From NCBI GenBank assembly GCA_020631735.1, contig CM036168.1, forward strand, positions 102,320,036 to 102,384,035: a stretch of DNA of 64,000 nucleotides, given 5' to 3'. Below the pieces are notes generated by a model. The model was not told where the DNA came from, made no database searches, and was given only the letters and a program-made list of their open reading frames with translations. The position numbers and the translations under genes were made by a program. Source of the DNA: Saccharum officinarum. Its lineage: Eukaryota; Streptophyta; Magnoliopsida; Poales; Poaceae. How positions within the stretch are numbered: the first letter of the stretch is position 1; the number at the start of each line of letters is the position of its first letter. This document shows, one piece after another, positions 48,298 through 60,010 of this stretch.

Positions 48298-49220
48298 GGG
48301 TAAAGTATATTTCAACCTCCTACTTATACGATGGTTTATTCTGATTTTCAACAGCCTTAAACTACAAACCGAGTAATGGACACACTCTAGCTGTGAGAAC
48401 CAAAAAAAAAAGGTCTTCATGCTGGTTTCCAAGAAGATTTTCTATTTTGGAAAAATAAATTAATAATCTTATTTGTTGTCAAAAAATGCATAAATGATTT
48501 ATTTAAAATACAAAATAAGAAATTAGTATCATTTTTTCTCAAAATGTCATCTACTTGTTTATGATGTATATATAGTTATTTGGAACTAGTTTATTTTTTG
48601 TGCCTATCACTTTATTGCTCGTAGTCATGTTCATTATTTACTTCAAATCAATCCGATCAAAATAACTCTAAATGTAGCACCAATAAATAGATAACATTTT
48701 TTGGAGAAAACTAGCAGTATTTCCATATTTTTTATTTAAAATAAATTAATTAGGGATTTTTAGAGAGCAAAGTAGATTTTTTTTAGATGGCCAAATTTAT
48801 TCGGCTTCCGGAGTTGGAGGGCTTCTGTCATCCAATTTCGTAGTTCATGGTTAATATTCGGACTATACTTAGAGGTTGATTTGAAAATTGTTTATTTTTG
48901 TTCCTATCTTTATTGCTCGTAGTCATGTTCATTATTTATTTAAAATCAATCATATCAAAACAACTCTAAATAGAGCACCAATAAATAAATAATGACTTTT
49001 TTAGAGAAACGGCAGTAGTTTCATATTTTTATTTAAAATGAATTATTGAGGGCTTTTTAGATAGCAAACTCGATTTTTATTTTTTAGTAAATAGAAAAAT
49101 ACCTTTCAAACTAGCTAGATGACCAAATTTAAGAGCCGGAGGGTTTCCGTCATCCAATCTTATAGTTCATGGTTAAAAATCGGACTATAACTTAGAGGTT
49201 AATGAAAATGTACTTTAACC
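48298..49220. mobile_element. Possible non-autonomous TIR element with internal duplication
   Basis: The ends form an inverted repeat (GGGTAAAGTATATTTCAACC; complement of the right end GGTTAAAGTACATTTTCAT). Inside, about 300 bp is duplicated in tandem (48589-48888 and 48889-49222), both copies containing TTTATTGCTCGTAGTCATGT. No clear target duplication, so the class is uncertain. Confidence 0.45.
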
Positions 49221-50198
49221 TAGTTTATTGTACGGCTTCCCTAAAGCAACTTATAGCAATTGTGGTGCCATAATGTGTTAGGAGCCTAGACAATTTTTAT
49301 TATGTAAAAACATTTATCTAGTATATTATAAATCTTTTTTTTTTGAACTTCGCCTAGGAGCCCGGGCACTCACTTGTAGGGTAGTACCGGTAGGATTGAT
49401 CGTGTGCTGGAGTTGCTCTGAAGCATTAGACGGGCCCTGGATCCATTGTTGCCTCGTATGTATGCAAACGCAAACCGTTTGGACTACGCGAGAACATTTT
49501 CAGGTATAGTCAAGTACGCAAATTGGAATACATACATGTACGTGCGTCACCCTTGTGCTTTATAAACCTTTCTTTTTCTCTGCTTGCATACCATGGCACT
49601 CGCGCCAAATGAAGGCTGGATGAAGCGAACACTTGCATTGGGTCTCGATCGATCTTAGAGAGGTGCGTGTGACCAGGCTGTGGTCCATGCCGCGCGCCAC
49701 AAAGTTGGACTGGGTCGAGAAAAGCTAGCTCGCTCGTCGATCACCTTCACCTTGCCCTCCCAGGGCCGGAGGCTTTAGAAATGTGGAGACGGAAAGCATA
49801 TCTGGCAAAGGTTCAAAGCTAATCCTCGCCATAATTACTCTTATTAGCTGGTGAGACCGGCCGGCCACTTGATCAAGGTTATTAAGAGCTGTATCTGTGT
49901 GTGAGTGCAATCCTTGTCCAAGTTAACCTTTGTCTGCGTCGTCTGCTGCTGACGCGATATCGATACCGCCCGGTGCGCGTGCATCCGTCGCTTTCCTGGT
50001 TGACTTGCGCACGCACGTAGCCCTCCGCGAAGAATGTTGAAATTTTTGCTAGCTATAACACCACATAAGAGGCCAAATTCGCGCGGCATGCTCACGACTG
50101 TATGTTATATACAGTACAGGGGTAGTACTGAACTACTGATGTGCATGTTAGCTAGCAGCTGGCGATGCAGCATCTACAGCACACTACTGGTCCTTGAG
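49221..50198. other. Low-copy DNA, nothing recognised
   Basis: No frame with a known motif, no clear repeat. Confidence 0.45.
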
Positions 50199-50200
50199 TA

Positions 50201-50352
50201 CTTCGTCCATTCAAATTATACATCATTCAAGCTTTTCTAAATATACATAACTTTTATTATATATATCTAGACATAATCTATACCTAAATTTGTAGCAAAG
50301 ATAATATATATTTAAAAAATTCAGAATAATCTGTAATTTCGAACAAAGGGAG
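50201..50352. mobile_element. Degenerate Stowaway-like MITE (152 bp)
   Basis: Left end CTTCGTCCATTCAAATTATA and right end ATTTCGAACAAAGGGAG are imperfect inverted repeats, with TA on both sides (50199-50200, 50353-50354). AT-rich interior. Confidence 0.7.
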
Positions 50353-50354
50353 TA

Positions 50355-50835
50355 TACATATTGGTTGTACTTAGTGATCGAACCTTCAACTCATTCATGG
50401 TACCTGCCTCTGTGTTTTTGCTATAGCTAATTTAAGTTTATAGCTTGACGCACACACTTATGTTTCAATTAGACTGTTAAAATGGGTAGGATGACACATT
50501 TGGCACAGCTCCGGCTCTAAGAATTTATAGGGCTACTCATTCCTAGTTCCAAAAATTTTGGAGCAAGAGCAGTGAACACTTTGAAAGTTATATATATTTA
50601 AATTAATTTATTTTATACTATAAAATGCAAGTCTAACACATATCCACCTAGATAGTTGTGTTAAACGGGCCCTATGTATACGTGTGTCAACTATAGGGGG
50701 GTATTCGTTTAGAGCTTGGGGCACCCAAAATATTTTTTTTTGGAACCGGGGAGCATTTTCTCCTCATTCCCGTGCACTGTGCATGGAAATACCGCGGTCA
50801 CCGGGGTTCGAACCCGGGGTGGCCAGGCAGGGGGG
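50355..50835. other. Low-copy DNA with tRNA T-arm-like sequence
   Basis: No gene. CCGGGGTTCGAACCCGGG at 50801-50818 resembles a tRNA T-arm or pol III B box, but no complete cloverleaf surrounds it. It ends 17 bp before the F insertion. Confidence 0.5.
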
Positions 50836-53070
50836 TGTAACACTCCGGTGTTACGCAAGCATTTGCATGGCAATCATATGCATGGCATTTCATATCATCA
50901 TAATCATACATGTTAATATTATAATTTAAGTGAAATAAAAGCTTAGAAAGTGGTATTTGAGATGTAATATATTAATGTGCTAATCACATTCCATCAAAAT
51001 TGTGCAACTAAAAATTTTATATCACTTAGAATTATAGGTCAAAATTTTTGGAGCAACTAAATTACTCAAAGTTTTGTCAAAGATTTGTTTTTAAAATGTT
51101 ATTTGAAAATATTTAAAAATCCTCTCTAAATTAGCTTTTATTCTTCAATTCAAAATCTATTGGGAATTTTTAGTTGGCCCCTTAATCAAAGTTGTAGAGA
51201 ATTAAATTCTAAGCAACTTTTATTTTTGGGTCAATTTCAGAAAATGTCTTCTTCTTGTTCAAAATGGGGTTTGAAATCTGTGTTTGAATTTGATTTGAAA
51301 TGAAAAATTTGAAAAAAAATCAAAACCGGCTTAGCAGTCCGCCGCCTCGGATTTGGCCCGCTGGCCGCTCCCGCGCGCGCGCCCGCGTCCGCCTCCGCCG
51401 CGGCCCAGCCCAGCCAGCCCCCTCTCCCTCCTTCCCGCCCGCGCGCGCGCACGCTGGTGCCCCGGCAGCAAACGCCCGCCGCGTGGCGGCCGCATGCCGG
51501 CGACGCCACCGCGTGGCCGCTGTGAACCCCGCGCCCGCGCTCCACTTCAAAACGACCGGGCACCTGGTCTCCATTCCAGTTCCGCCTCGCCTGCTCCCTT
51601 TCTTCCTCCCTCCGGTGAAAACCGCAGCGGAACACCGTTCGCCACCGAGCTCCGCCACCGTCACCGCCCTGTTCCGGCACCGGTGGACCACCTCCGTCCA
51701 ATTGCCCGTGCACGCGGCTCCGCCCCATCCTCCCCTCCTCCGAACGAGTGTCGCCTTCTCCTCGTTTGCCCCGGTAGGGCTCAATTTTTCCTCGCCTCGC
51801 CGCGCCACCGCGACGGTGCCGTCGAGCCCGTGCTCCGCCACCGCCTCGCTCGCCCTATCCTGCCCTCCCGCGTCCCCTTCACGTGTTCGCTACTCTCTTG
51901 CGAGCGTTTTGCGCACCTTAGCTGGTCGCGGTTTGGCCGGAGCCGGCCGTTGGCCGTCGGCCACCGCCACGCCGTCGCGGCTCCGAACGCCGACGAGGGC
52001 GCCCTGTCTTTCCCCCCCCGTCGGTCGTCGCTGGGCTGCGCCTGTGGGCCGCGCCCCGAGCAGGCCGGCTCGACCGTTCCCCCCGCGCGCGCGATGCCAG
52101 GCCGAGAACGGCCATGGGCCACTTGACTTCCCGGGCCGGCCCAGTGCCGTTATGAAAAAAATTCATTCCCATTTTCTTTTATTATTCTTGATGAAAATGC
52201 TTTAGAAAATTTCTTAGCAGTCATTTTAGCTCCAAAAATTGTGAAATAAATTTATCTAGATTCCTTGAAACCAGATCTACAATCTAAAAATATTGCATGT
52301 CATTTTTGGAATACTTTTCTGTAGAGCTTTAATTAATTCTTAATATTGCTGATATCTCGTAAAATAGCTAGTAAATCCTATATGTATCAGAAAAATATGA
52401 TTTTTAAGTTTGTTAATCTTCATATATCATGTACTTACTAGAAAAAATATGTTTCATGCATGTGCTGTGGAAAACTTTGGAGAAGTAGTTCAAGTACCTT
52501 TAATGGCTTATTTTTGTTATTTTTGCTAGAGAGCAAACTTTGTATAAAACATGCATGTGATAATTTTTGTACAGTCATAGTATGCTATGAAGAACCTAGG
52601 AAAAATATTAATTATGTTGTTTGACACTTTTCATAGTACAAAGTAATTTCATGCTCATTTTTATGCCATAGCTTGTCATTTTTGTGTAGGATAGTTTACT
52701 TATCCAAATGCCATGAAATTTTTATGGTAGTCTGTTTAGAGTAGTATTATGCTACTGTAATTTTCTTAGATTTTTAGGAGCATCAGAAATATATGTTGCT
52801 ATTCAAACCTATTATTATTACTTAGGGTTTAAGCAAGTGTTGCTTTAAGTGTGATTAAGAAATTAGTAAAGCTTTGGTGTATCTTTGAAACATTTCATAA
52901 GATAGGTTAACTTAACATAATAGTAGTAGAAAAGAATGCAGTAGATGACATGTGCTTGTAGTGTACAGTTTCTTGGATAATGTTGACTACCTTGCATTTC
53001 GACATATTCATTGCATTCATCTCCTTCGATGCACACTTGCATAATCACTTACGCGCATTGCATCATACAG

Positions 53071-53217
53071 GATCGCAAACCGAGAACCCAGTCGTCTTGC
53101 CCGAGGAGCCAGAGGAGCAGATCGAGGTGCAGCAGCAGGAGGTGACAGAAGCCGAAGAAGAGGTCGGTGAAGATCTCCCGGAGTGCCCCGATCACCGTCC
53201 GAGTTCCTTCGAGAGAG
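53071..53217 (+). CDS. LTR-encoded accessory gene, acidic exon (element F)
   Basis: Follows CATCATACAG and is open in phase 1. It encodes a Glu/Gln-rich stretch and EDLPECPDHRPSSFER, then the GC donor AGAG|GCAAGC. The amino acids of the conserved part equal those of element C, while several codons differ: CTC/CTT, CCG/CCA, TGC/TGT, CGT/CGC, AGT/AGC, TCC/TCG, GAG/GAA. That pattern points to selection on protein. Confidence 0.65.
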
Positions 53218-54264
53218 GCAAGCCCCGGAGCATTTTTCTCCCGGTTTGCAAATAATTTATTATTAACTTTACTTAATTTGATGCATTACGTTTAGGAGTT
53301 GTTTGCAAACGTTGCTGCATTATACCTTGCTTACCTTTGTTATACCATATCCTTGTTACCCTGGTATCCGCAGTCAAGTCAATGCTTAGCTGGCTTAGAC
53401 CGGTAGAAGTCGGGTGATTTCCTGTCACCTGCGAGCTATAGGTGGTTATCTGGATCTGTTTGGTTGACTATGAAGTCATGGTATAACTAAGTGTGAAATG
53501 AATTTGAGACCGGGCGGAAACTTGCATGGTTTCGGACTGTAGTGTTTTCCGTCTGTGTCGGTTAAGGACCGTCCGTTGTTGTCCCTCGGGTCATGTTGAA
53601 CGCATGCCTCACATTTAGCTGCCCGGATAAAGTACCTTCCGACCGCGAAACTGGGAGATTATTCGGGCCGAGTGAATTGCCCGCAACGCACTGTACCGGA
53701 GCAGTAGTGGCAGGATACGGGGGCGCGATGATAAGGCCAAAGAGCAGTCGGGCGGCCCCCGGGTACAAGTGGTTCCTGGCAAGCTCGCGACTTTACCTGA
53801 ATGGTTGACTCGGTGACCAACACCTCACTTTAGCGGGTGAGTGAGGTTTGTGTGAGGAATAACTTACCAGCTGGTTAATAATCGATTCGAATCGCAATCG
53901 TTCACTGGATAGTGAACACTTGACTTGAGCTACTTCATCGTAGTAATATTGATGGAACACTTGGACAGTTATATGAATTATGACATAATGAAAGTTGTTA
54001 ATGATCATTGGTTATCACTACCTGATTAATTAAATGTTACTTTAGTACAGGTGCAAATGTAGTTGACAGGTTAATAAAGATTTAACTTGATACAAAGCTT
54101 TTGTAAAGGTTTTCCTAAATGCTAAAAATGCCTTTTGCAAATGAGTCAGCTATCCCACCAGAAAGCCTATCATGATTCCTTGGTGTCTCTTAAATCTGGT
54201 TTATGACGGGTAAGTCTAGCTGAGTACCTTCTCGTACTCAGGGCTTTGTTCCCACTTATTGCAG

Positions 54265-54326
54265 ATGGACAGATGTACTATGGCTATTGTATCAACTGTC
54301 TCTATCCTGCAATGGGCGAAGCATAG
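54265..54326 (+). CDS. LTR-encoded accessory gene, terminal CxxC exon (element F)
   Basis: Follows CACTTATTGCAG and, in phase 1, encodes DGQMYYGYCINCLYPAMGEA with a TAG at 54324-54326. It is identical in protein to C but has about seven synonymous differences (for example GGA/GGG, TAC/TAT, CTC/CTT, GCA/GCG). The GC-AG intron would be 53218-54264. Confidence 0.65.
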
Positions 54327-54692
54327 GACCATGGGCAATGGTCATTCGTTACTTCTCGTCTGATGCTTTTGCTGGAGATGATCACAAGCTGGCACTTTAT
54401 TCCAAAATATTGTGTGTGTGCGTGATTTGAACTACCGCTTCCGCTACTTTTATTCAAACCTGGTTTGTAATAACTATGTTTAAACTCCGATATATTTTAT
54501 GCCGCGAACTTTCATGTAACTTATGATGGTGACCACTGAACTTAGTACGATCTTGACTGTTATGTGAAATGGTTTGAAATCCGTCGAGATTTCACGGACT
54601 ACCGGGTTATATGGGCTTAAGTTTGTTAAATTGTCCTTCTGTTGGATGATTTTCCTACTTAATCTCGTATAATTGGGCGGTTCTGTTACAGC

Positions 54693-54704
54693 TGGCATCG
54701 GAGC
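54693..54704 (+). other. Primer-binding site of element F
   Basis: TGGCATCGGAGC two bases after the LTR; two mismatches to the tRNA-iMet complement. Confidence 0.83.
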
Positions 54705-55478
54705 ATGGTTTAGCGTGATTACTGTTCATAAGTGTATTTAAAACAAAATTCTATTTAAAAAGTGTGATTTTAAAACTAAATGTGTGCCAGTGGTCATATC
54801 CTGTATGCCCAGTTAAGAACTCTAGGTGGCTATTTAAGTACTAACTTGGGGTTCTTGCACCATATTTCTCTTTCGTTGCTCATACGGCGTGATATTGTAT
54901 GAGTGCCACTTAATTGAGTGGTAATATATGGATCAGTTACCTCTACGCTTTGGTAAGTGTGAGCTATGAGAGCATGATCGGATACACCGCCGATCTAGGG
55001 AGAGTGTTTTATATAATACTAGAATAATTACATGTTGTACACATGTTTTTATGAAAGTATCGCATGTGTGGGTGTTCCGTCCGTTGAGGCGATGCCGTCA
55101 ATAGGACGATGTGTGTGGGTAGTTACTACCGTTATACATGCATCTGGGGATTCGTGTAGAGCGCGTAGGTAGATTTACTGCTTTCATGCATTCATGGGGA
55201 ATGGGCTGAAATGAATTTTCTGCAGGTACATAACAGCGTTTATCGTGTAGATCGAATTAGTTACGTATATGAGAGATCGTTGTATGCCACCGAATTCATC
55301 GTTAGATGTCTTTATTTTCTAAGTTTGTGAGAACGTAAGACTCGCGCATGCATCATACTGCCTGAGCATTTTATTCATAACCTGCATTTCTTCCCTTATA
55401 AAAGGATTATCCCAGTTTGATAAAAGTGACATCAACTTAAAATATGTCTCACCGGGTAATTTAAAACTTGTGCTACAG
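54705..55478 (+). promoter_or_regulatory. Leader of element F with hairpin and splice sites
   Basis: Hairpin CTCATAC (54879-54885) / GTATGAG (54897-54903), donor TTG|GTAAGT (intron start 54953), TTTTCTGCAG followed by GTACAT (intron start 55226), and TGTGCTACAG ending at 55478 against the ATG. Same order and spacing as in A and D. Confidence 0.6.
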
Positions 55479-56453
55479 ATGGCCCGCACGAAGAAGACTG
55501 CCCGTAAGTCCACTGGCGGAAGGGCACCCCATCACCAGATGGCCCCGCGGGAGCGCCGCAGCACGAACACTTTTCTAAGTGAGTTTGGCATGCCCACCTT
55601 GCTTTGGAGAGTGCTCCATGATGTGGGGTACCCAGAGGGTCAAGAGCCGGTGTACTCTTGGAATGAGAACCAGCTAGCTGAGGATGAACTTGCAATAGTG
55701 GAAATCACCGTCCCTGTCCTTGGTGATGCGCCAGAATGGGTTGGTTGGCATTTGGAGTTTGAAGGACGCACTCCAGTTGAGGGTGCAGAGGGTGCAGCCT
55801 TTCGCGTCATCCGAGACATAATGAGCAGGTTTTCTAATGAGTTGGCAGCAGCTTTGGCGGGTACTTTCCCGAGAGATGATCCTCGTGATGCCATTTGGGT
55901 GCAACCGCAAGGAAGTGCCTTGGTTAGAGGCCCAAGTGAAGGACAGGCTAGCGACAACCACACGATGAGTGCCATGTATGCAGCCATCAAAGCATACCAG
56001 GGTCTTAAGAATACCTATTGGATCTTGACCGGTCTGAGAGGTAATGATCGGCTTGAAGCAAGGAAGCAGAAGAAGAAGCAAGCACGTGCTATAGCTAGCT
56101 TGCAGGAGCAGTTGGCCGACATGAGCTTACAGCGAGACCGGGCTCTCGAGAGAGGTGAGAGTGCTATGCAGCAGGTACAGACGTTGACTCAGGCCAACAG
56201 AAATGCAGACCGCATGATGGGACAGCTAGTGCAGGAAAAGAATGAAGCCTGGAACGAGAGGGACCTTCTCAGGCAAAGGGTCGAGGAGCTAGAAGGGTAT
56301 AATGCCAACTTGCATGAAGAGTTCCATGCCCTCTACAACAGGATAGGCCCGTATGCTCCTCCGGACGCCGCCTAGATGGACGTCGACGACGACGCCGCTA
56401 CTGATGGTAGCGATGGTGACGCCTCCGACCTCGACGACGGCCCCAAGGAGTAG
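55479..56453 (+). pseudogene. Histone H3-tail-like accessory protein of element F, one premature stop
   Basis: The ATG at 55479 follows GTGCTACAG. The first 298 codons are open to a TAG at 56373-56375. The same frame then goes on with an acidic tail (MDVDDDAATDGSDGDASD) to TAG at 56453, so the first stop probably replaced a Glu codon (element A has E there). Layout: H3-like tail (ARTKKTARKSTGGRAPHHQM), a globular-looking region (about 30-135, starting FGMPTLLWRVL and containing WVGWHLEFEGRTPVEGAE), a linker, a coiled coil (about 190-290), then the acid tail. It is the fullest form of this ORF in the window. The protein may still work without the last 25 residues. Confidence 0.78.
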
Positions 56454-56808
56454 GCTAGTTGCCTTGCGTTAGTGATAGGCTCTGTCGCGATGGCCTTCTT
56501 TTGGTTCCCATGTATCGTGTTGTATCCTGTTTGATCTTGAGACTGGCGATCTTTTGTATCTTGGTTGTGTATGTGATGCTTGAACACATGAAAGTCCAGT
56601 GTATGTATGCTGGCAACGTGGTTGTATGGAACGCGATGTTGCATTCGAAGTAATTTGATTGGTGATTGTTTTAATTGGAATGTGATTATTGTGCCTCTGT
56701 CTTATTGCATGACTTGTTCTCTCCAATAAATTTAGTATGGCATGATTGTTCATTCGGATACAATTACTACCACTTCGCTCAATTATTACTTGTTGCTGAA
56801 ATATGCAG
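56454..56808 (+). other. Spacer between H3-like ORF and gag in element F
   Basis: Non-coding. It shares a block with element A, around CCAGTGTATGTATGCTGGCA (56595-56614; A near 2139), which can pair CCAG with CTGG. It ends in AATATGCAG against the gag ATG. Confidence 0.5.
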
Positions 56809-57162
56809 ATGGCAAAACACTCGCCGTGCCACGTATGAGGCCGCTGAAACTGGGTGGCAACGGTGCAGGGCTGGTGGGGGTGGTGCAAACAACATCAACC
56901 ACCAGGAGCCACAGCCAGAGCCACAAATTGCCCCCTCCTCCACCGCTCACTGCAGAAGTGTTCTTCGCACAGTTCCTTGGAAGCCAGCGCAACGCCGAGC
57001 AGTCACAAAGGAATATGGAAGATTTTCTGCGTACCATCGCTGAAAATGTTCAGAGAATAAATACCATCAAGGTGGTGGCCAATTGGAGTGATACCAGTAC
57101 AGCAATTTTCAAGGATTTCATGATACTAGAGACCACATGGCTATTTTTAAGGAAGCAGCCAG
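56809..57162 (+). pseudogene. gag: gag 5' fragment of element F, frameshifted
   Basis: The ATG at 56809 follows ATATGCAG, as in A. Residues matching A Gag (NTRRATYEAAETG, then [14 protein letters not shown]) lie in different frames, so at least two indels are present. The sequence stops at the N run near DFMILETTWLFLRK. Confidence 0.8.
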
Positions 57163-57262
57163 NNNNNNNNNNNNNNNNNNNNNNNNNNNNNNNNNNNNNN
57201 NNNNNNNNNNNNNNNNNNNNNNNNNNNNNNNNNNNNNNNNNNNNNNNNNNNNNNNNNNNNNN
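57163..57262. other. Assembly gap (100 N)
   Basis: A run of 100 N, often used for gaps of unknown size. It joins mid-gag of F (+) to RNase H of G (-), so the true distance and even the adjacency of these elements are not established. Confidence 0.98.
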
Positions 57263-59815
57263 TCACAGTATACATCAAATGGCTTTTCTATATCTAGCTG
57301 TGCTAAAACTGGAGCATTTTTTCAGTGACTTCTTTAGAATTCTAAAGCTCTTCTCACATTCAGAGACTAGATGAATTTGATTTGATTTTTCAACAACTCT
57401 GTGATTGGCTTTGGCTACCTTTGAAAAGTCAGGTATGAATCGACGGTTAAAACTGGCCATTCCCAGAAAACTTTGGACTTCATGAACTGAGATTGGTGGT
57501 TTCCAATTCAAGATATCTTTCACCTTACCAGGATCAACAGCTACTCCCTCGGCTACAACAACATGTCCTAAGAATTGTACTTCCTTTAACCAAAACTCAC
57601 ATTTACTAAATTTGGCATACAGTTGATGATCTCTCAGACGAGTCAGAACAACTCTAAGGTGCTCAGCATGCTCTTCTTCACTTTTGGAGTATACCAGAAT
57701 ATCATCAATAAAGACAACCATAAACTTGTCAAGCTCCGGCATGAAAACTGAGTTCATCAAATACATGAAATATGCCGATGCATTAGTGAGGCCAAAAGAC
57801 ATAACTAGATACTCATACAATCCATATCTGGTAGTGAATGTAGTCTTTGGAATATCTTCTGGTCGAATCTTGATTTGATGGTACCCCGATCAAAGATCGA
57901 TCTTTGAAAATACCTTTGCCTCCGCAAGTTGATCAAAAAGTATATCAATGCGAGGCAACGGGTACTTGTTCTTAATGGTTACTTCATTTAACGGACGATA
58001 GTCAACACACATCCTTAAAGTCTGATCCTTCTTCTTGACAAAAAGAGCCGGACATCCCCACGGCGATGAACTAGGTTTGATGAAACCTTTTTCAAGCAAC
58101 TCTTGCAATTGAACCTTGAGTTCGGCCAATTCATTTGATGGCATTCTATAAGCTCTCCTGGATATCGGGGCAGCACCAGGTTTTAACTCAATTACAAATT
58201 CTACTTCTCTGTCCGGTGGCAAACCAGGTAGATCATCTGGAAACACATCTGAAAATTCACAGACTACCGTATATTCACAAATTTCTTTCACTGAAGTTGC
58301 ACATATCCTCTCAACTGCTCTCTTTGGAATAGGAAGTTGGATAAGAAGATGAGATTTATTATCTGACAAGTTCAACCTTATAGTTCTGTGCAGTGCATCT
58401 ATAATAGCTCCTCGTTGGTACATCCAATTCATACCCAGGATTACATCTACATCATGTTTCTGTAATATTATCATTGAGGCAGAAAAATATGCCCACCCAA
58501 CTCTATAGGTACTTCGCATACCATCTCCTTAGTACACAGTCGTCCCTCGGGCGACTGAATAAAGAAATCCTCTTGTGTTCCCATAATTGGAATGTCATGC
58601 TTTGTAACAAAGGTGCGATTTATGAATGTATGCGATGCACCAGAATCAAATAATAGTACTGCTAGATGATTAGCAACAGGGAACATACCCATCATAACAG
58701 GTTCTCCCTCTGGAATTGCACTTGCTTGGGTGTAGAATACACGTCCCGTCTTCTTCTTTTCACCCTTACCCTTCTGGACATTCAGATTATTATTCTTACT
58801 CTGAGTTGTTGTTGTTGTGGTACGGGAGCTCTTGGATAATTGGGTTGTACTGCCTTGGATACGGGCAGTCCTTTTGAAAAGTGGTCTGGCTTTCCATAGT
58901 TATAGTAGGGAAAGTTATGAGTTATTGGGCTCTGATTTCGAATACCAGGGCATTCGGCTATTATGGATATTGTTGGGTTGCGGCAGGACAGATAAACGTC
59001 TGCGGCCGAGTCTGGTATTGCGGTGGCGATAAGGAGGGCGGAAATGATTCTGAGGGTGGTAGATAAACCTTTGGTGCTTCTTAATGCCGCCTGATGAGCT
59101 AGACAACACCTGCTTCTTTTTCTTTGACTCTTTGTGAATGCGGGACTTCCCTTTTGAAGCAATAGCGACATTGACTTATGATATGTGGCATTGTTGCATG
59201 TGACCAATGCTGCCTGAATCTTGGTATTCAAACCCCTCATGAAACAACTCTTCTTCTTTACATCAGTGTTCACATACTCGGCTGCATACTATGACAGATG
59301 ATTGAATTTGCCAACATACTGAAGAACTGTCTGGTTTTCCTGTTTTAAAGAGAGAAACTCTTCTAACTTCATGGCCATGACACCATTTAGAATGTAGTGT
59401 GCTCTGAAAGCATCATGAAACTCTTGCCAAGTGATACGATGGCCAGCGGGCTGTGCGGCGACCAGATTTGCCCACCACGCCCCTGCGACACCCCTGAGCT
59501 GTTGTGCTGCAAACATGGGTTTCTGGTATTCCGTGCACTAGATAAGTTCAAACTTTTGCTCCATTATTCAGAGCCAGTCATCCGCCTCTAGCGGCTCATC
59601 GGCCTTTGAAAACACCGGTGGACGGGTATCGGTGAAATCCATATAAGTGGTTTCTCCTCTATTGTTTTGGCCCCGACGACCCTGATTTCCGTTCTGATTC
59701 TGGCCAACAGAGTAGTGGCATTGACCAGCGCTGCAATAGCTTCTGCCAGAGTAGGTGGAAATGGTGGGGGATTTGGAGCATTGTCCCTAGCCTGAGAAGT
59801 TCCAGTATCATCCAT
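57263..59815 (-). pseudogene. gag-pol: gag-pol remnant of element G
   Basis: The gag ATG at 59815 follows GTACAACAG. Pieces in several frames: Gag (MDDTGTSQARDNAPNPPPFP; later LRGVAGAWWANLVAAQPAGH), a zinc-knuckle area broken near 58860-58910, protease ([11 protein letters not shown], about 58670), RT ([29 protein letters not shown] near 57700) and the start of RNase H at the gap edge. A stop interrupts RT at about 57889 (DL-stop-SGYHQ). Clearly inactive. Confidence 0.88.
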
Positions 59816-60010
59816 CTGTTGTACACAAACCATGATTATTTACATTGCTTTATTGAATTAGAAAGCAGTTAGTACAGTACTAGTACACACATCAACCTTA
59901 TTTTACATTGTTTTTTTACAAACTTGCTCGCAAGCAAGCAAACCAACCCTGCTAAGGTTATTAGAAAACATGAAAGACTACTATATTACATAACCATCCA
60001 TTTCGACACT

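Larger units (their letters stand above)
50836..54690 (+). repeat. 5' LTR of element F (3,855 bp)
   Basis: Starts TGTAACAC with hairpin arms TAACAC/GTGTTA and ends CTGTTACA. The GC-rich block is at about 51340-52140, with a donor-like CCCCG|GTAGGG (exon end 51773) at the place of the A and C donors. LTR-gene exons lie at 53071-53217 and 54265-54326. The 301-codon open frame through the GC block is not conserved in A or C. Confidence 0.92.
50836..57162 (+). mobile_element. Element F: Tekay-like retrotransposon cut by assembly gap
   Basis: Complete 5' LTR (50836-54690), PBS, leader, H3-like ORF and the first 350 bp of gag, then the N run. The LTR and ORF are closest to those of A and C. Everything from mid-gag on is missing. 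Confidence 0.92.

Noticed and set aside
50790..50825. tRNA gene
   Set aside because: Only a T-arm-like piece; no acceptor, D or anticodon arms around it.
38342..50835. CRISPR arrays, prokaryotic operons or rRNA
   Set aside because: No spaced identical repeats, no ribosome-binding or operon pattern, no rRNA motifs; the DNA is plant nuclear.
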